A DNA stretch of 64,000 nucleotides, taken from assembly GCA_027310305.1 (NCBI GenBank), contig DAIDBD010000107.1:18625-82624 (forward strand). The letters are read 5' to 3'. The position numbers and the translations under genes were made by a program. The notes under the pieces were generated by a model. The model ran no database searches. It was given only the letters and a program-made list of their open reading frames with translations, and was not told the origin of the DNA. This DNA comes from Herminiimonas sp. GTDB lineage: Bacteria > Pseudomonadota > Gammaproteobacteria > Burkholderiales > Burkholderiaceae_D. Shown here in pieces: positions 35,153 through 44,192 of this stretch (position 1 is its first letter; every line of letters begins with the position of its first letter).

Positions 35153-35193
35153 TAGTATCCGGTTACAAATTGAAAAAATTTAACCGGACACTA
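35153..35193. repeat. Short inverted repeat, possible fused insertion-sequence ends
   Basis: TAGTATCCGGTTA (35153-35165) and TAACCGGACACTA (35181-35193) are reverse complements with one mismatch, separated by 15 AT-rich bases. It may be a terminator-like hairpin after mdcH, or the relic of an element whose two ends have come together. The following 180 bases up to czcA contain no gene I can recognise. Confidence 0.5.
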
Positions 35194-35375
35194 CCGGCGC
35201 GGCTTCCGAGATGAGCGTCAGGCTTCCTGTCAAGAAACCGGCTACCGCCTCGGCAATCAAAAACTCTGCTGTGAGCAGCAAGGCGAATCACGACGTCCGT
35301 TCATTCTGATTGCCAGGGATGGCGTGAGAATGGCCTGCGCTCATTATTGGCTCTCCTATATCGTTAAGGTTGACA

Positions 35376-38300
35376 TTACTTTTTCCAGAATGCGAGTCGC
35401 GTCATCCAAGGCGTCCTTGTACTCTTTATATTGGGTTCCTCGTCTTCGTCACGGCGGTGGGCGATCTGGTACAACAGCGGCAACACCAATAACGTCAATA
35501 TCGTCGAAGAGAGGATGCCGCCAATCACGACGGTGGCAAGCGGACGTTGCACTTCCGCGCCGGTGCCGGTTGCAATCGCCATCGGCACGAAACCAAGCGA
35601 CGCCACCAGTGCAGTCATCAGCACCGGACGCAGACGGGTTAATGCGCCTTCGTGGATGGCTTCGTTGAGCGAGCGTCCCGCATCACACAAGCCGCGGATG
35701 AAGGCAATCATCACCAGGCCATTCAGAACCGCCACGCCCGACAAGGCGATAAAGCCCACGGCTGCGGAAATCGACATCGGTATGTCCCGCATCCACAACG
35801 CAATAATGCCGCCGGTCAGCGCGAACGGAATCCCGGTAAACACCAGCAAGCCATCCTTGACGTTACTGAACATCATGAACAGCAGCGTAAATACAAGCAG
35901 CAACGAAACCGGGATCACGATTTGCAGACGCTTGGTAGCAGATTGCAGGTTTTCAAACTGACCGCCCCATACCGTCCAGTATCCGGGGGGGACCTTGACT
36001 TGCTGTTGGATGCTCTGTTCAGCCTCTGTCACAAACGACCCCAAATCCCGTCCGCGCACATTGGCGCTGACGACGATGCGGCGCTTGCCTTGTTCGCGGC
36101 TGATCTGGTTCGGGCCCGGGGCGATTTCGAAGCTGGCCACCTCGCCCAACGGGATGAAGTTGGTTTGCTTGTCATTGCCATTGATTTGCGGAAGAGGAAC
36201 CGGCAAGCGCTTCAACGCATCAAGGTCGCTACGCAGATATTCCGGCAGCCTGACAATGATATCGAAACGCCTGTCCCCCTGAAACAATGTGCCGGCCTCG
36301 CGTCCGCCGGTCGCTGTTGCAATCGTCTCCTGGACATCACCCACGTTAAGCCCGTAACGCGCCGTTTTCTCACGGTCGATATTGATGGTGAGCATCGGCA
36401 ATCCGGTGGTTTGCTCAACCTTGACTTCGCTGGCGCCGGGCACTTTTCCCAGCACTGCCGAAATCTTTGTTGCGGTATCGCCGAGCACCGCCATATCGTC
36501 GCCGAATACCTTGACGGCGACATCACTTCTTACCCCTGAAATCAACTCATTAAACCGTAACTGAATCGGCTGGCTGAACTCGTAGGTATTGCCGGACAGC
36601 TGCGCGACAGTTTCCTGTACCGCGGCCAGCAGTTCATCGCGCGTCTTTTTGGGTTGCGGCCACTTGTCTTCCGGTTTCAACATGATGTAGCCGTCGGAAA
36701 TATTCGGCGGCATCGGATCCGACGCGACTTCCGCCGTACCCGTGCGCGCAAAGATCCGTACGATTTCCGGATGTTTTTCCTTGAGCGTTTTCTCCAGTTG
36801 CTGTTGCATTGCAACCGACTGACTGAGACTGGTGCCGGGTATGCGCAACACCTGGATCGCAAAATCGCCTTCGTTCAGGCTGGGCACGAATTCACTTCCC
36901 AGGCGCGTCCCAATCAGAATGGAAAGAACAATCATGATGCCGGCAAATGTGAACACGATCGGCTTGTTCGCCATGGCGCGGACCAGCAGCGGCTCGTAGC
37001 TTTTTTTCGCATAACGCATCAGTGCATTTTCTTTTTCACCGACTTTCTTTCCGATAAAAAGCGCAACCGCGGCCGGAATGAATGTCACCGACAAGATCAT
37101 AGCGCCCAACAGCGCGATGACGACAGTAAACGCCATCGGATGAAACATCTTGCCTTCAACGCCGGTCAGCGCAAAAATCGGCAGATAGACGATCATGATG
37201 ATCAACTGGCCAAACAAGAGGGGGCGGCGCGCCTCTTGCGATGCCGCGAAGACTTCATGGAAACGTTCCGAGCGCGTCAACGGTCGCCCATGATGCGCCT
37301 GTGCATGTGCAAGCCGCCGGACACAGTTCTCCACGATTACCACCGCCCCGTCAATAATGATGCCAAAGTCCAGGGCTCCGAGACTCAACAGGTTGGCGCT
37401 GACCTGGTTGGCCACCATCCCGGCAAAGGTGAATAGCATCGCCAACGGAATGACAGTGGCCGTGATGAGGGCTGCGCGGATATTTCCGAGAAATAAAAAC
37501 AAAATGGCGATGACCAGCACAGCGCCCTCGAACAGATTTTTTTTCACCGTGTTGATTGCCTTGTCCACTAGAACCGTGCGGTCATAAACGGTGATGGCTT
37601 TGATTCCCTCCGGCAGCGTCCGATTGATTTCCAGCATTTTCCTGTCGACCGCTTCCGACACTGTTCGACTGTTCTGGCCGATCAGCATGAAGACGGTGCC
37701 GAGCACGACTTCCCTGCCGTTTTCGGTGGCGGCGCCGGTGCGCAGCTCCCGCCCGATGTCTACTTCAGCCACATCGCGGATGCGAACGGCGACGCCCTGA
37801 ATATTCGCCAGCACGATGTTGCGGATATCGTCAAGCGAGCGCACCTGTCCCGGCGCTCGTATCAGGTATTGCTCGCCGCGCTTTTCGATATACCCGGCTC
37901 CGACATTGCCGTTATTTTTTTCCAGCGCGACCACGACGTTTTGCAAGGTCAAGCCGTAAGACGACAGCTTGGCGGGGCTGGGCGCGACCAGAAACTCTTT
38001 GGCATACCCGCCAATCGAATTGATTTCGGTCACGCCCGGCACGTTGCGCAACTGCGGCTTGATGATCCAGTCCTGAATTTCGCGCAAGTCGGTCGGCGTA
38101 TACGGCGTGCCGTCGGGCTTTTTTGCGCCATCGTTTGCCTCAACCGTCCACAGGTAAATTTCCCCGAGACCGGTCGAAATGGGTCCCATCGCAGGGTTGA
38201 TTCCGGGCGGCAGTTTGCTTTTGGCCTCCTGAATCCGCTGGTTCACCAGCTGGCGCGCAAAGTAAATGTCGGTGCCATCTTTAAAGATCACAGTGATTTG

Positions 38301-38573
38301 CGACAAGCCATAGCGCGACAGCGAGCGGGTTTGTTCCAGATTTGGCAAGCCCGATATGACGGCTTCGATCGGAAACGTGATGCGCTGCTCGGTTTCGAGC
38401 GGTGAATAGCCGGGAGCCGCCGTGTTGATTTGCACCTGCACATTGGTGATATCAGGAACTGCGTCGATCGGTAGCTGTTGATAGCTGTAGACACCATATC
38501 CGGCCATGCCGAGCACAGCCAGAATGACCAGCCATCGGTGCTCGATGGCAAAGCGAATAATGCGTTCAAACAT
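35376..38573 (-). CDS. czcA: Heavy-metal efflux RND pump, CzcA type
   Basis: This is the inner-membrane proton/cation antiporter of a CzcCBA tripartite efflux complex, 1065 residues with twelve predicted helices. The diagnostic helix-4 motif is LGALDFGIIIDGAVVIVENCVRRL, i.e. the DFG...DG pattern of the HME-RND subgroup for Zn, Co and Cd; the Cu/Ag pump CusA has a different pattern here. Periplasmic loops carry GTRLGSEFVPSLNEGDFAIQVLRIPGTSL. It is the last gene of czcI-C-B-A, 17 bases after czcB. Confidence 0.95.
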   Translation of the reverse strand: MFERIIRFAIEHRWLVILAVLGMAGYGVYSYQQLPIDAVPDITNVQVQINTAAPGYSPLETEQRITFPIEAVISGLPNLEQTRSLSRYGLSQITVIFKDGTDIYFARQLVNQRIQEAKSKLPPGINPAMGPISTGLGEIYLWTVEANDGAKKPDGTPYTPTDLREIQDWIIKPQLRNVPGVTEINSIGGYAKEFLVAPSPAKLSSYGLTLQNVVVALEKNNGNVGAGYIEKRGEQYLIRAPGQVRSLDDIRNIVLANIQGVAVRIRDVAEVDIGRELRTGAATENGREVVLGTVFMLIGQNSRTVSEAVDRKMLEINRTLPEGIKAITVYDRTVLVDKAINTVKKNLFEGAVLVIAILFLFLGNIRAALITATVIPLAMLFTFAGMVANQVSANLLSLGALDFGIIIDGAVVIVENCVRRLAHAQAHHGRPLTRSERFHEVFAASQEARRPLLFGQLIIMIVYLPIFALTGVEGKMFHPMAFTVVIALLGAMILSVTFIPAAVALFIGKKVGEKENALMRYAKKSYEPLLVRAMANKPIVFTFAGIMIVLSILIGTRLGSEFVPSLNEGDFAIQVLRIPGTSLSQSVAMQQQLEKTLKEKHPEIVRIFARTGTAEVASDPMPPNISDGYIMLKPEDKWPQPKKTRDELLAAVQETVAQLSGNTYEFSQPIQLRFNELISGVRSDVAVKVFGDDMAVLGDTATKISAVLGKVPGASEVKVEQTTGLPMLTINIDREKTARYGLNVGDVQETIATATGGREAGTLFQGDRRFDIIVRLPEYLRSDLDALKRLPVPLPQINGNDKQTNFIPLGEVASFEIAPGPNQISREQGKRRIVVSANVRGRDLGSFVTEAEQSIQQQVKVPPGYWTVWGGQFENLQSATKRLQIVIPVSLLLVFTLLFMMFSNVKDGLLVFTGIPFALTGGIIALWMRDIPMSISAAVGFIALSGVAVLNGLVMIAFIRGLCDAGRSLNEAIHEGALTRLRPVLMTALVASLGFVPMAIATGTGAEVQRPLATVVIGGILSSTILTLLVLPLLYQIAHRRDEDEEPNIKSTRTPWMTRLAFWKK

Positions 38574-38590
38574 GATTTATCTTCTCCGCA

Positions 38591-40180
38591 TCAATGTGCA
38601 TGACTTGCACTGCCTTTGCCGAGCTCCGCCTTGATGACGAAACTGCCGGCAGCAGCATATTGCACGCCCGGTTTGAGTCCCTTGACGATCTCGACGAGCT
38701 TGCCGTCGGTGCGGCCAGTGATGACCGGCTGCGCTACAAAGCCGCCTGGCACGCGCATGAACACCACCGGGTTATCGTTAACCGACTGGACAGCATCCGC
38801 TGCCACTGCGACCGGCGCATCCGCTTCACTGGCAGTGAGTTCGACATTGACGTATAGCCCGGGGCGCCAAGCCATTTGCGGGTTGGGCAACACGACACGC
38901 GCCTTGGCCGATCGGGTCTGTTCGCCGATCAATGAGCCGACATACGTTACCTTTCCCATAGCCTGGGAATCCGATGTTGTCGAGCGCACTACGGTGTCGC
39001 CGCCCATACGCACCTTGTCCAGATCCTTGGCAGGAACCACGATTTCAGCCCACACGGTACCGAGGTCGGACAAGGTAAAGATGTTCGCATCCTCTTTTAT
39101 GGATTCGCCTAGCGTGATGTGCTTTTCAACGACCATGCCATCGAACGGAGCGCGCACTTCAAACCGGTTCAGTCCTCCGCTTGCCGATGGATTCGCGCCC
39201 AGCGCTTTTAATTTCTGCTGTGCGTTTTGCAACGCGATCTCGGCTTCGCGCAAGTCTTGCTGCGCTTTCAGATAATCCTGCCGTGCAGAGATTTTTTCTT
39301 CCCATAACTGTTTTTCGCGGGCATAGGTTGTCCGCGCAAACTCGACACGCTTTTGTGCAGCTAGCAGCTCGCTTCGCTGCTCAGAAAGCGTGGTGCTCGA
39401 GAGAACGGCGAGAATGGCGCCTTTTTTGACAAGCTGGCCCAGGTTTGCCGGTACCGAATCGACAATGCCGTTAACTCTGGGAACGACGTGCGCGGTACGG
39501 TCTTCGTTGAATCGGATTTCACCGGGCAACTGCAAACTGCTTTTAATGCGCGCCGCGCCTGCGGTTTGCAATGTCACGCCGCTGGACTTCACCTGGGTGT
39601 CGGTCAACTCGATCTTGCCTTCTTCGTTGGCAAAGGAGAACAAGAATGACGCATTACCCCTTTGTGCGGCAATAGTGGCTTCAAATACATGGGGCTCTGC
39701 AATTGCAACCGTGCTTTTCAAGGCATCTTTTTCGGATGCAAAGGCAATTTCCTGCTTGTCCCCATCGGGCCGGTTCAGCGTTACAGATACCTTGGCCGCA
39801 GTCGGCGGCGAAGGCTTGCCCTTATCGCTTAAATAGATACGAAATCGAGCTTCACCGCCTTCTTCAGCCAATACTATTTCCAGGCCAAAATCAGCTTCGG
39901 TAAATAATTGCCCGCCATGCGGCCCTTTGACCGGGCCATCCGCATGATGCTCCTTGTCGGCATGGCCTTTTTCTTCCGCATGCTTGCCGGCATCCTTCGC
40001 GCCGTGATGTTCGCCGTCGGCATGATCTTTGGCATCTTCATGGCCGCCTTTTTCCGACGCGACAGCAGCGACAGCAGTGTCAGCTAGCCCTTTACTATTG
40101 TCCTTCAGCATTACAAACGCGCCGAACAGCACGCCTGCCGCGATCAGGGCAATGATCGCGATGATTTGTTTCTTGTTCAT
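38591..40180 (-). CDS. czcB: RND efflux periplasmic adaptor, CzcB type
   Basis: This 529-residue membrane fusion protein links CzcA to the outer-membrane channel. After an N-terminal signal anchor (IIAIIALIAAGVLFGAFVML) comes a His/Asp-rich segment (about residues 40-85: HADGEHHGAKDAGKHAEEKGHADKEHH) that likely binds metal ions. The beta-barrel and lipoyl hairpin follow (VVPRVNGIVDSVPANLGQLVKKGAILAVL, EVRAPFDGMVVEKHITLGESIKEDANIFTLSDL). It overlaps czcC by one base. Confidence 0.94.
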   Translation of the reverse strand: MNKKQIIAIIALIAAGVLFGAFVMLKDNSKGLADTAVAAVASEKGGHEDAKDHADGEHHGAKDAGKHAEEKGHADKEHHADGPVKGPHGGQLFTEADFGLEIVLAEEGGEARFRIYLSDKGKPSPPTAAKVSVTLNRPDGDKQEIAFASEKDALKSTVAIAEPHVFEATIAAQRGNASFLFSFANEEGKIELTDTQVKSSGVTLQTAGAARIKSSLQLPGEIRFNEDRTAHVVPRVNGIVDSVPANLGQLVKKGAILAVLSSTTLSEQRSELLAAQKRVEFARTTYAREKQLWEEKISARQDYLKAQQDLREAEIALQNAQQKLKALGANPSASGGLNRFEVRAPFDGMVVEKHITLGESIKEDANIFTLSDLGTVWAEIVVPAKDLDKVRMGGDTVVRSTTSDSQAMGKVTYVGSLIGEQTRSAKARVVLPNPQMAWRPGLYVNVELTASEADAPVAVAADAVQSVNDNPVVFMRVPGGFVAQPVITGRTDGKLVEIVKGLKPGVQYAAAGSFVIKAELGKGSASHAH

Positions 40181-41478
40181 TATTTCTCCTGTGGATTCGT
40201 TGCGCTGCTTTGAGGCGCGTAAGGCGTTCCGACGAGTCGATCAATATCGGCTGCGGCGCGGTGTGTTTCCGACAGGGCGCGCAGATATTGAGATTTGGCT
40301 TGAAAGAATGTGCGTTGGGCATCCAGCACTTCAAGAAAGCTGAATTTGCCGAGTTCGAAGCCTTTCGTGGCGGCATCATAGGCGCTTTGCGCACCGGGAA
40401 GAATTTCCTGGCGCAAGAGGTCTGCCTCTTGGCGTGCAGCGCCAAGACGCCCATGCGCCTGCGCAAGTTCGGTATTGAGCCGCACTTCTGTCGCAACCAG
40501 TTCGTCTCTTGCCTTGTCTGTACGACGTAGCGACTCCAGTACATTGCCTTGGTTGCGATCAAACAACGGGATTGGAATGGAGACGCCGACAATGGCTTGA
40601 TTGCGTCCGAGTTGTTCATCCCGTCTTGCGCCGATGCTAAATATTACATCCGGTATTTGCCGTGAGCGCTCGACGCGGACCAAAGCTTGCCGGCGATCTA
40701 CTTCGATGCGCGCCCGCGCCAAACTGGGCGCCTGCTGCAATCGCTGCGTCAGATCGTCCAAAGCCGGAAGCGCCGGCAAGGCTTCCACCTGATCCACGGC
40801 GCGCTCGAAGCGCGGACTTGGGCTACCCCAAGTTGCCGCCAGACGCTTGCGCGCAACTTGCACGTCACTTGCGGCCTGGACCAATTCGACACGCCCCCCC
40901 GCTTCGGCCACCCGCGCGCGTGTTTCTTCGACGGGGGACACTTTACCGGCAAGAACGCGTCTGGATGCCGCGTTCGTCGCACGTTTCGCGAGCTCGACCG
41001 ATGCTTGCGCCAGCCGGTAACGTTCCTGCGCCGTGACGAGGTCATAAAATGCCGCCGTGACGACGGCGCGAATTTCGGAGCGTTTGCCGGCCAATTCAAT
41101 GGCCGAAGCATCGCGCCCGCGCTCAGCTGCGGTAATGCGTGCGGCCCGTTTGCCGCCCAACTCAATGGGCACATTAAGCTGGACCGTCCTGGTTCGGGCG
41201 GCACGCTGGGTGTCTTCCTGTGAGGCGCCTATCGAGGGGTTGGGAATAATGCCGGCTTGCCGGACTGACCCTTCGAGGGCATCTACTTCACGCGCCGCGA
41301 CAGCGATGTCCGGGCTGGCGCGCATGGCCAATTCCAGGGCAGCGGCTAATGAAAGCGGGCCGTCGGTTTCGGTTGCGTACGCTGGCATGAAGGCGCTACT
41401 GCCTGATGCGGCCGGCTGCGCCCATGCAGGCATGACTACGAATGCCGCTAAAGCAAGCGGCAACAACAAATTTTGCAT
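40180..41478 (-). CDS. czcC: Outer-membrane efflux channel, CzcC type (TolC family)
   Basis: This 432-residue TolC-like protein has a signal peptide (MQNLLLPLALAAFVVMPAWAQ) and two OEP repeats (LSLAAALELAMRASPDIAVAAREVDALEGSVRQAG and, later, DRNQGNVLESLRRTDKARDELVATEVRLNTELAQAHGRL). It should form the outer-membrane duct of the Czc pump. It lies 95 bases after czcI and overlaps czcB. Confidence 0.94.
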   Translation of the reverse strand: MQNLLLPLALAAFVVMPAWAQPAASGSSAFMPAYATETDGPLSLAAALELAMRASPDIAVAAREVDALEGSVRQAGIIPNPSIGASQEDTQRAARTRTVQLNVPIELGGKRAARITAAERGRDASAIELAGKRSEIRAVVTAAFYDLVTAQERYRLAQASVELAKRATNAASRRVLAGKVSPVEETRARVAEAGGRVELVQAASDVQVARKRLAATWGSPSPRFERAVDQVEALPALPALDDLTQRLQQAPSLARARIEVDRRQALVRVERSRQIPDVIFSIGARRDEQLGRNQAIVGVSIPIPLFDRNQGNVLESLRRTDKARDELVATEVRLNTELAQAHGRLGAARQEADLLRQEILPGAQSAYDAATKGFELGKFSFLEVLDAQRTFFQAKSQYLRALSETHRAAADIDRLVGTPYAPQSSATNPQEK

Positions 41479-41573
41479 CGAATTCTCCTTGTTGAAAACA
41501 CAAAAGAATCCGGCAACGCGTGTTCGCGCCTAATCAAAAAGGAAGATATGGAAAACGGACGCTGCGTGCCGGA

Positions 41574-41921
41574 TTAAACGGCACGTATCCATTTCGGCCG
41601 CTCGGGCCGTTCGGTGCATGCGGAAGGGAGAAGGCTGGATGTAACGAATTCCTGCGCCGGGAGCATGGCATTAAAAAGACCTGCTGTTGCCGACACTGGC
41701 ATTATCCCAAAGCCGCCCAAATCACAGGAGGCGCAGTCATTATCGACTGCTGAGGAAGACGTGATTTTGGACTCTGCATCAACCTTGTCGTGTTGATGAG
41801 CATGATGGCCGATATGTTGCGCTGCCGTGCCGCTCTCGTGCTCGCAATAATTGTTCGTCACCGCCCAAGTGGCCTGGACTGAAAGCAGCAGTAATATGGC
41901 AAGGATAAAAATACGTCGCAT
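41574..41921 (-). CDS. czcI: CzcI-like periplasmic metal-resistance protein
   Basis: This is a small exported protein of 115 residues from the ATG at 41921, with signal peptide MRRIFILAILLLLSVQATWA. The mature part has CEHESGTAAQHIGHHAHQHD and a CASC pair, a His/Cys-rich pattern matching CzcI, the small gene that precedes czcC in Cupriavidus. CzcI is thought to modulate expression or metal sensing by the Czc system. No ribosome site precedes the ATG, and a TTGCGC-N17-TAGAAT promoter-like pair ends just upstream, so the message could be nearly leaderless. The ORF track start at 41969 is an alternative. Confidence 0.82.
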   Translation of the reverse strand: MRRIFILAILLLLSVQATWAVTNNYCEHESGTAAQHIGHHAHQHDKVDAESKITSSSAVDNDCASCDLGGFGIMPVSATAGLFNAMLPAQEFVTSSLLPSACTERPERPKWIRAV

Positions 41922-42489
41922 GCGGCGGCATTCTACGTATTTTTTCTGCAATGCGCAACCGATGTCCATGACGAACTTGCCAGCTCATGCGTGAAGCGAG
42001 GATGCGTCGCATGGAGAAACACTACTGGATCAATATATTGCTCTTGTCACGATCCTGTTCGCCCGCCCGGGAGTGTCAGGAATTTTGCGTGTCGGAAGTC
42101 GCTTGTCAATTTACGGCCTCCTCACAGGTGCGCGGCGAAGCGTTCGGCAAATAATATTGCAAACTGATTTTTCGCGGCACGCCATGTGATGAACGGCATT
42201 TTCCAGTTTTGGCGATGTTGCGCAAGGTCAGCCAGATCAATTTGGCGGTGCAAAGACTGCTCTGATTTTATTTTCCTGTGCAAGCTCGGTGCGATAGCGT
42301 CATTCACCCCTATGCAAAAATCTGAAGACTCCCGGATTTCAAAGGGCCGATTGAATTAAGCATTGGATGGTTGTATCTTGTGTAATGAATATTGTGCAAG
42401 ACCGTCTAATGCAATAACGGGTACAGCGCAAGCGCAGCGCTCCCTGTTCAAAACATTCCGACGAGCCAAACCACGAAAGCGTTTTTATC
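41922..42489. other. Divergent intergenic region between czcI and the cytochrome b gene
   Basis: This 568-base gap holds the czc promoter, a decayed IS256-family end (annotated separately) and, near 42490, the promoter of the cytochrome b gene. On the minus strand TTGCGC (41953-41958) and TAGAAT (41930-41935) with a 17-base spacer are candidate -35 and -10 elements for czcI. I see no intact gene. Confidence 0.5.
42069..42220 (-). pseudogene. Remnant of an IS256-family transposase C-terminus and right end
   Basis: On the minus strand the end of a short ORF reads NWKMPFITWRAAKNQFAILFAERFA, close to the conserved C-terminal block of IS256-family transposases (W-x-x-A-x-N-Q-F-x-I-x-F-x-x-R). After its stop codon the DNA continues into ACACGCAAAATTCCTGACA, which looks like the end-proximal DNA of such elements. 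The rest of the transposase is missing. It is a relic of an insertion beside the czc operon. Confidence 0.6.
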
Positions 42490-43368
42490 ATGCCGAATGC
42501 CGAATCCGCCGCTTCCGCCGCCAATGTATCAGGTTCGCTGTATTACCGGCATCGCTTGCCCGTGCGGATCATGCACTGGATCAATGTCCTCTGCCTCACC
42601 ATTCTTTTCATGAGCGGCTTGGGCATCTTCAATGCGCATCCTGCGTTGTATTGGGGACATTCTTCCTACTCGGGACGCCCCGCGCTGCTTGAAATCACTT
42701 CCAGAACCGAGCCTGATGCGCCCGGGAAAAAAGGCGTGTTGCGCGTGCTGGATTATGAATTCGACACCACCGGCGTGCTCGGCGTATCGACCCAGGCAAA
42801 CGGCAACCTCAATGAACGCGCGTTTCCATCCTGGCTCACCCTCCCCGGCTATTATTCGCTGGCTGCCGCGCGCTCATGGCATCTCTTTTTTGCGTGGCTG
42901 TTTGTGGTCAACGGATTGCTGTATGTGCTGTATGCATTCGTGAGCGGACATTTGAGACGCGACCTCGCGCCCGATACCGAAGAACTGCGCGGCATCGGGA
43001 CGTCGATCAAGGAACATGTTCAATTCAAGCACCCGCAAGGCGAAGCCGCCCAACGCTACAACGTATTGCAAAAGCTCACGTATCTGGTCGTGATTTTTCT
43101 GCTGCTGCCGCTGATCATCCTGATGGGAATGGCGATGTCGCCGATGCTCGATACGATACTGACCGGCTGGGTCGACTGGTTCGGCGGCAGACAGTCGGCG
43201 CGCACCATCCATTTCATCGTCGCCTGGCTGCTGGTGGCATTCGTGCTGATCCATTTATTCGAGGTCATCGTGAGCGGCGTGTGGAATCAACTGCGCTCGA
43301 TGATTACCGGCTATTTCTACGTTAAACCCGACGTTCAATCCACATCCCGGAAAGGCGATTCCCCATGA
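42490..43368 (+). CDS. Membrane cytochrome b (b/b6, hydrogenase/thiosulfate-reductase type)
   Basis: This 292-residue membrane protein has four or more helices and the haem-ligand histidines expected for this family: LPVRIMHWINVLCLTILFMSGLGIF, RSWHLFFAWLFVVNGLLYVLYAF, and RTIHFIVAWLLVAFVLIHLFEVI. It should carry electrons between the quinone pool and the molybdoenzyme encoded next, whose start codon overlaps its stop (ATGA). The pair resembles the YedZ-YedY logic but with an unrelated cytochrome type. Confidence 0.9.
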   Translation: MPNAESAASAANVSGSLYYRHRLPVRIMHWINVLCLTILFMSGLGIFNAHPALYWGHSSYSGRPALLEITSRTEPDAPGKKGVLRVLDYEFDTTGVLGVSTQANGNLNERAFPSWLTLPGYYSLAAARSWHLFFAWLFVVNGLLYVLYAFVSGHLRRDLAPDTEELRGIGTSIKEHVQFKHPQGEAAQRYNVLQKLTYLVVIFLLLPLIILMGMAMSPMLDTILTGWVDWFGGRQSARTIHFIVAWLLVAFVLIHLFEVIVSGVWNQLRSMITGYFYVKPDVQSTSRKGDSP

Positions 43369-44138
43369 GTTCCCATCGTCCCGGCAAGAGAAAATTTTTG
43401 AAGCAGTCGCTCGGCGGTCTGGGTGCGCTACTGTTGGCAGGCTGCGATCGTCTCACTGATTCCGAATGGTTTCCGAAAATGCTGCGCACCGGCGAACGCC
43501 TTAGCTACAGCGTGCATAAAGCCATCGTGCCGCGCAAATCGATGGCGCAGGAATTTACCGAAGCCGATCTATCGCCCCGCTTTCGCAGCAACGGAACCAG
43601 CAATCCCGGCAACCCGATTTATCAGGCGCTGGCACGCAGCAATTTTGCGGACTGGACATTGAAAATTGACGGGTTGGTGGAGCAGCCGATGCAGTTCTCG
43701 CTGGCGCAGTTGCGGGCGCTGCCGAAGTGCACGCAAATCACGCGGCACGATTGCGTGGAAGGCTGGAGCGCGATCGGCAAATGGACCGGCGTGCCGTTGC
43801 ATCAGGCGCTGGCAGCGGTGCGCCCCAGTCCCGATGCAAAATATGTCGTGTTCTACTGCGCCGATCCGATGGAAAGCGACGGCTCGGATCTGTATTACGA
43901 AAGCATCGATCTGGAGGATGCTTACCATCCTCAAACCATGCTTGCCTACGACCTCAACGACAAGACCTTGCCGATCGCCAACGGCGCGCCGCTGCGCCTG
44001 CGCGTCGAGCGCCAACTCGGTTACAAGCACGCCAAGTACCTGATGCGCATCGAGCTGGTGAGCAGCTTTGACACCATCAACGGCGGCAAAGGCGGCTACT
44101 GGGAAGACAATGGTTACGAATGGTATGCTGGCATTTGA
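43365..44138 (+). CDS. Sulfite-oxidase-family molybdopterin-dependent oxidoreductase
   Basis: This 257-residue exported enzyme has an N-terminal signal with a twin-arginine-like or lipoprotein character (KRKFLKQSLGGLGALLLAGCDRL, an LAGC lipobox). The molybdenum-cofactor domain follows: WTLKIDGLVEQPMQFSLAQLRALPKCTQITRHDCVEGWSAIGKWTGVPL, where the Cys in HDCVEGW is the Mo ligand, and later NGAPLRLRVERQLGYKHAKYLMRIEL. The substrate is unknown; MsrP-like methionine sulfoxide reduction is one possibility. It forms an operon with the cytochrome b gene. Confidence 0.9.
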   Translation: MSSHRPGKRKFLKQSLGGLGALLLAGCDRLTDSEWFPKMLRTGERLSYSVHKAIVPRKSMAQEFTEADLSPRFRSNGTSNPGNPIYQALARSNFADWTLKIDGLVEQPMQFSLAQLRALPKCTQITRHDCVEGWSAIGKWTGVPLHQALAAVRPSPDAKYVVFYCADPMESDGSDLYYESIDLEDAYHPQTMLAYDLNDKTLPIANGAPLRLRVERQLGYKHAKYLMRIELVSSFDTINGGKGGYWEDNGYEWYAGI

Positions 44139-44192
44139 ATGTTGAAACATTACCTGTACCCGCAATAAGAATTCCATGGCAAAGGATTGTTC

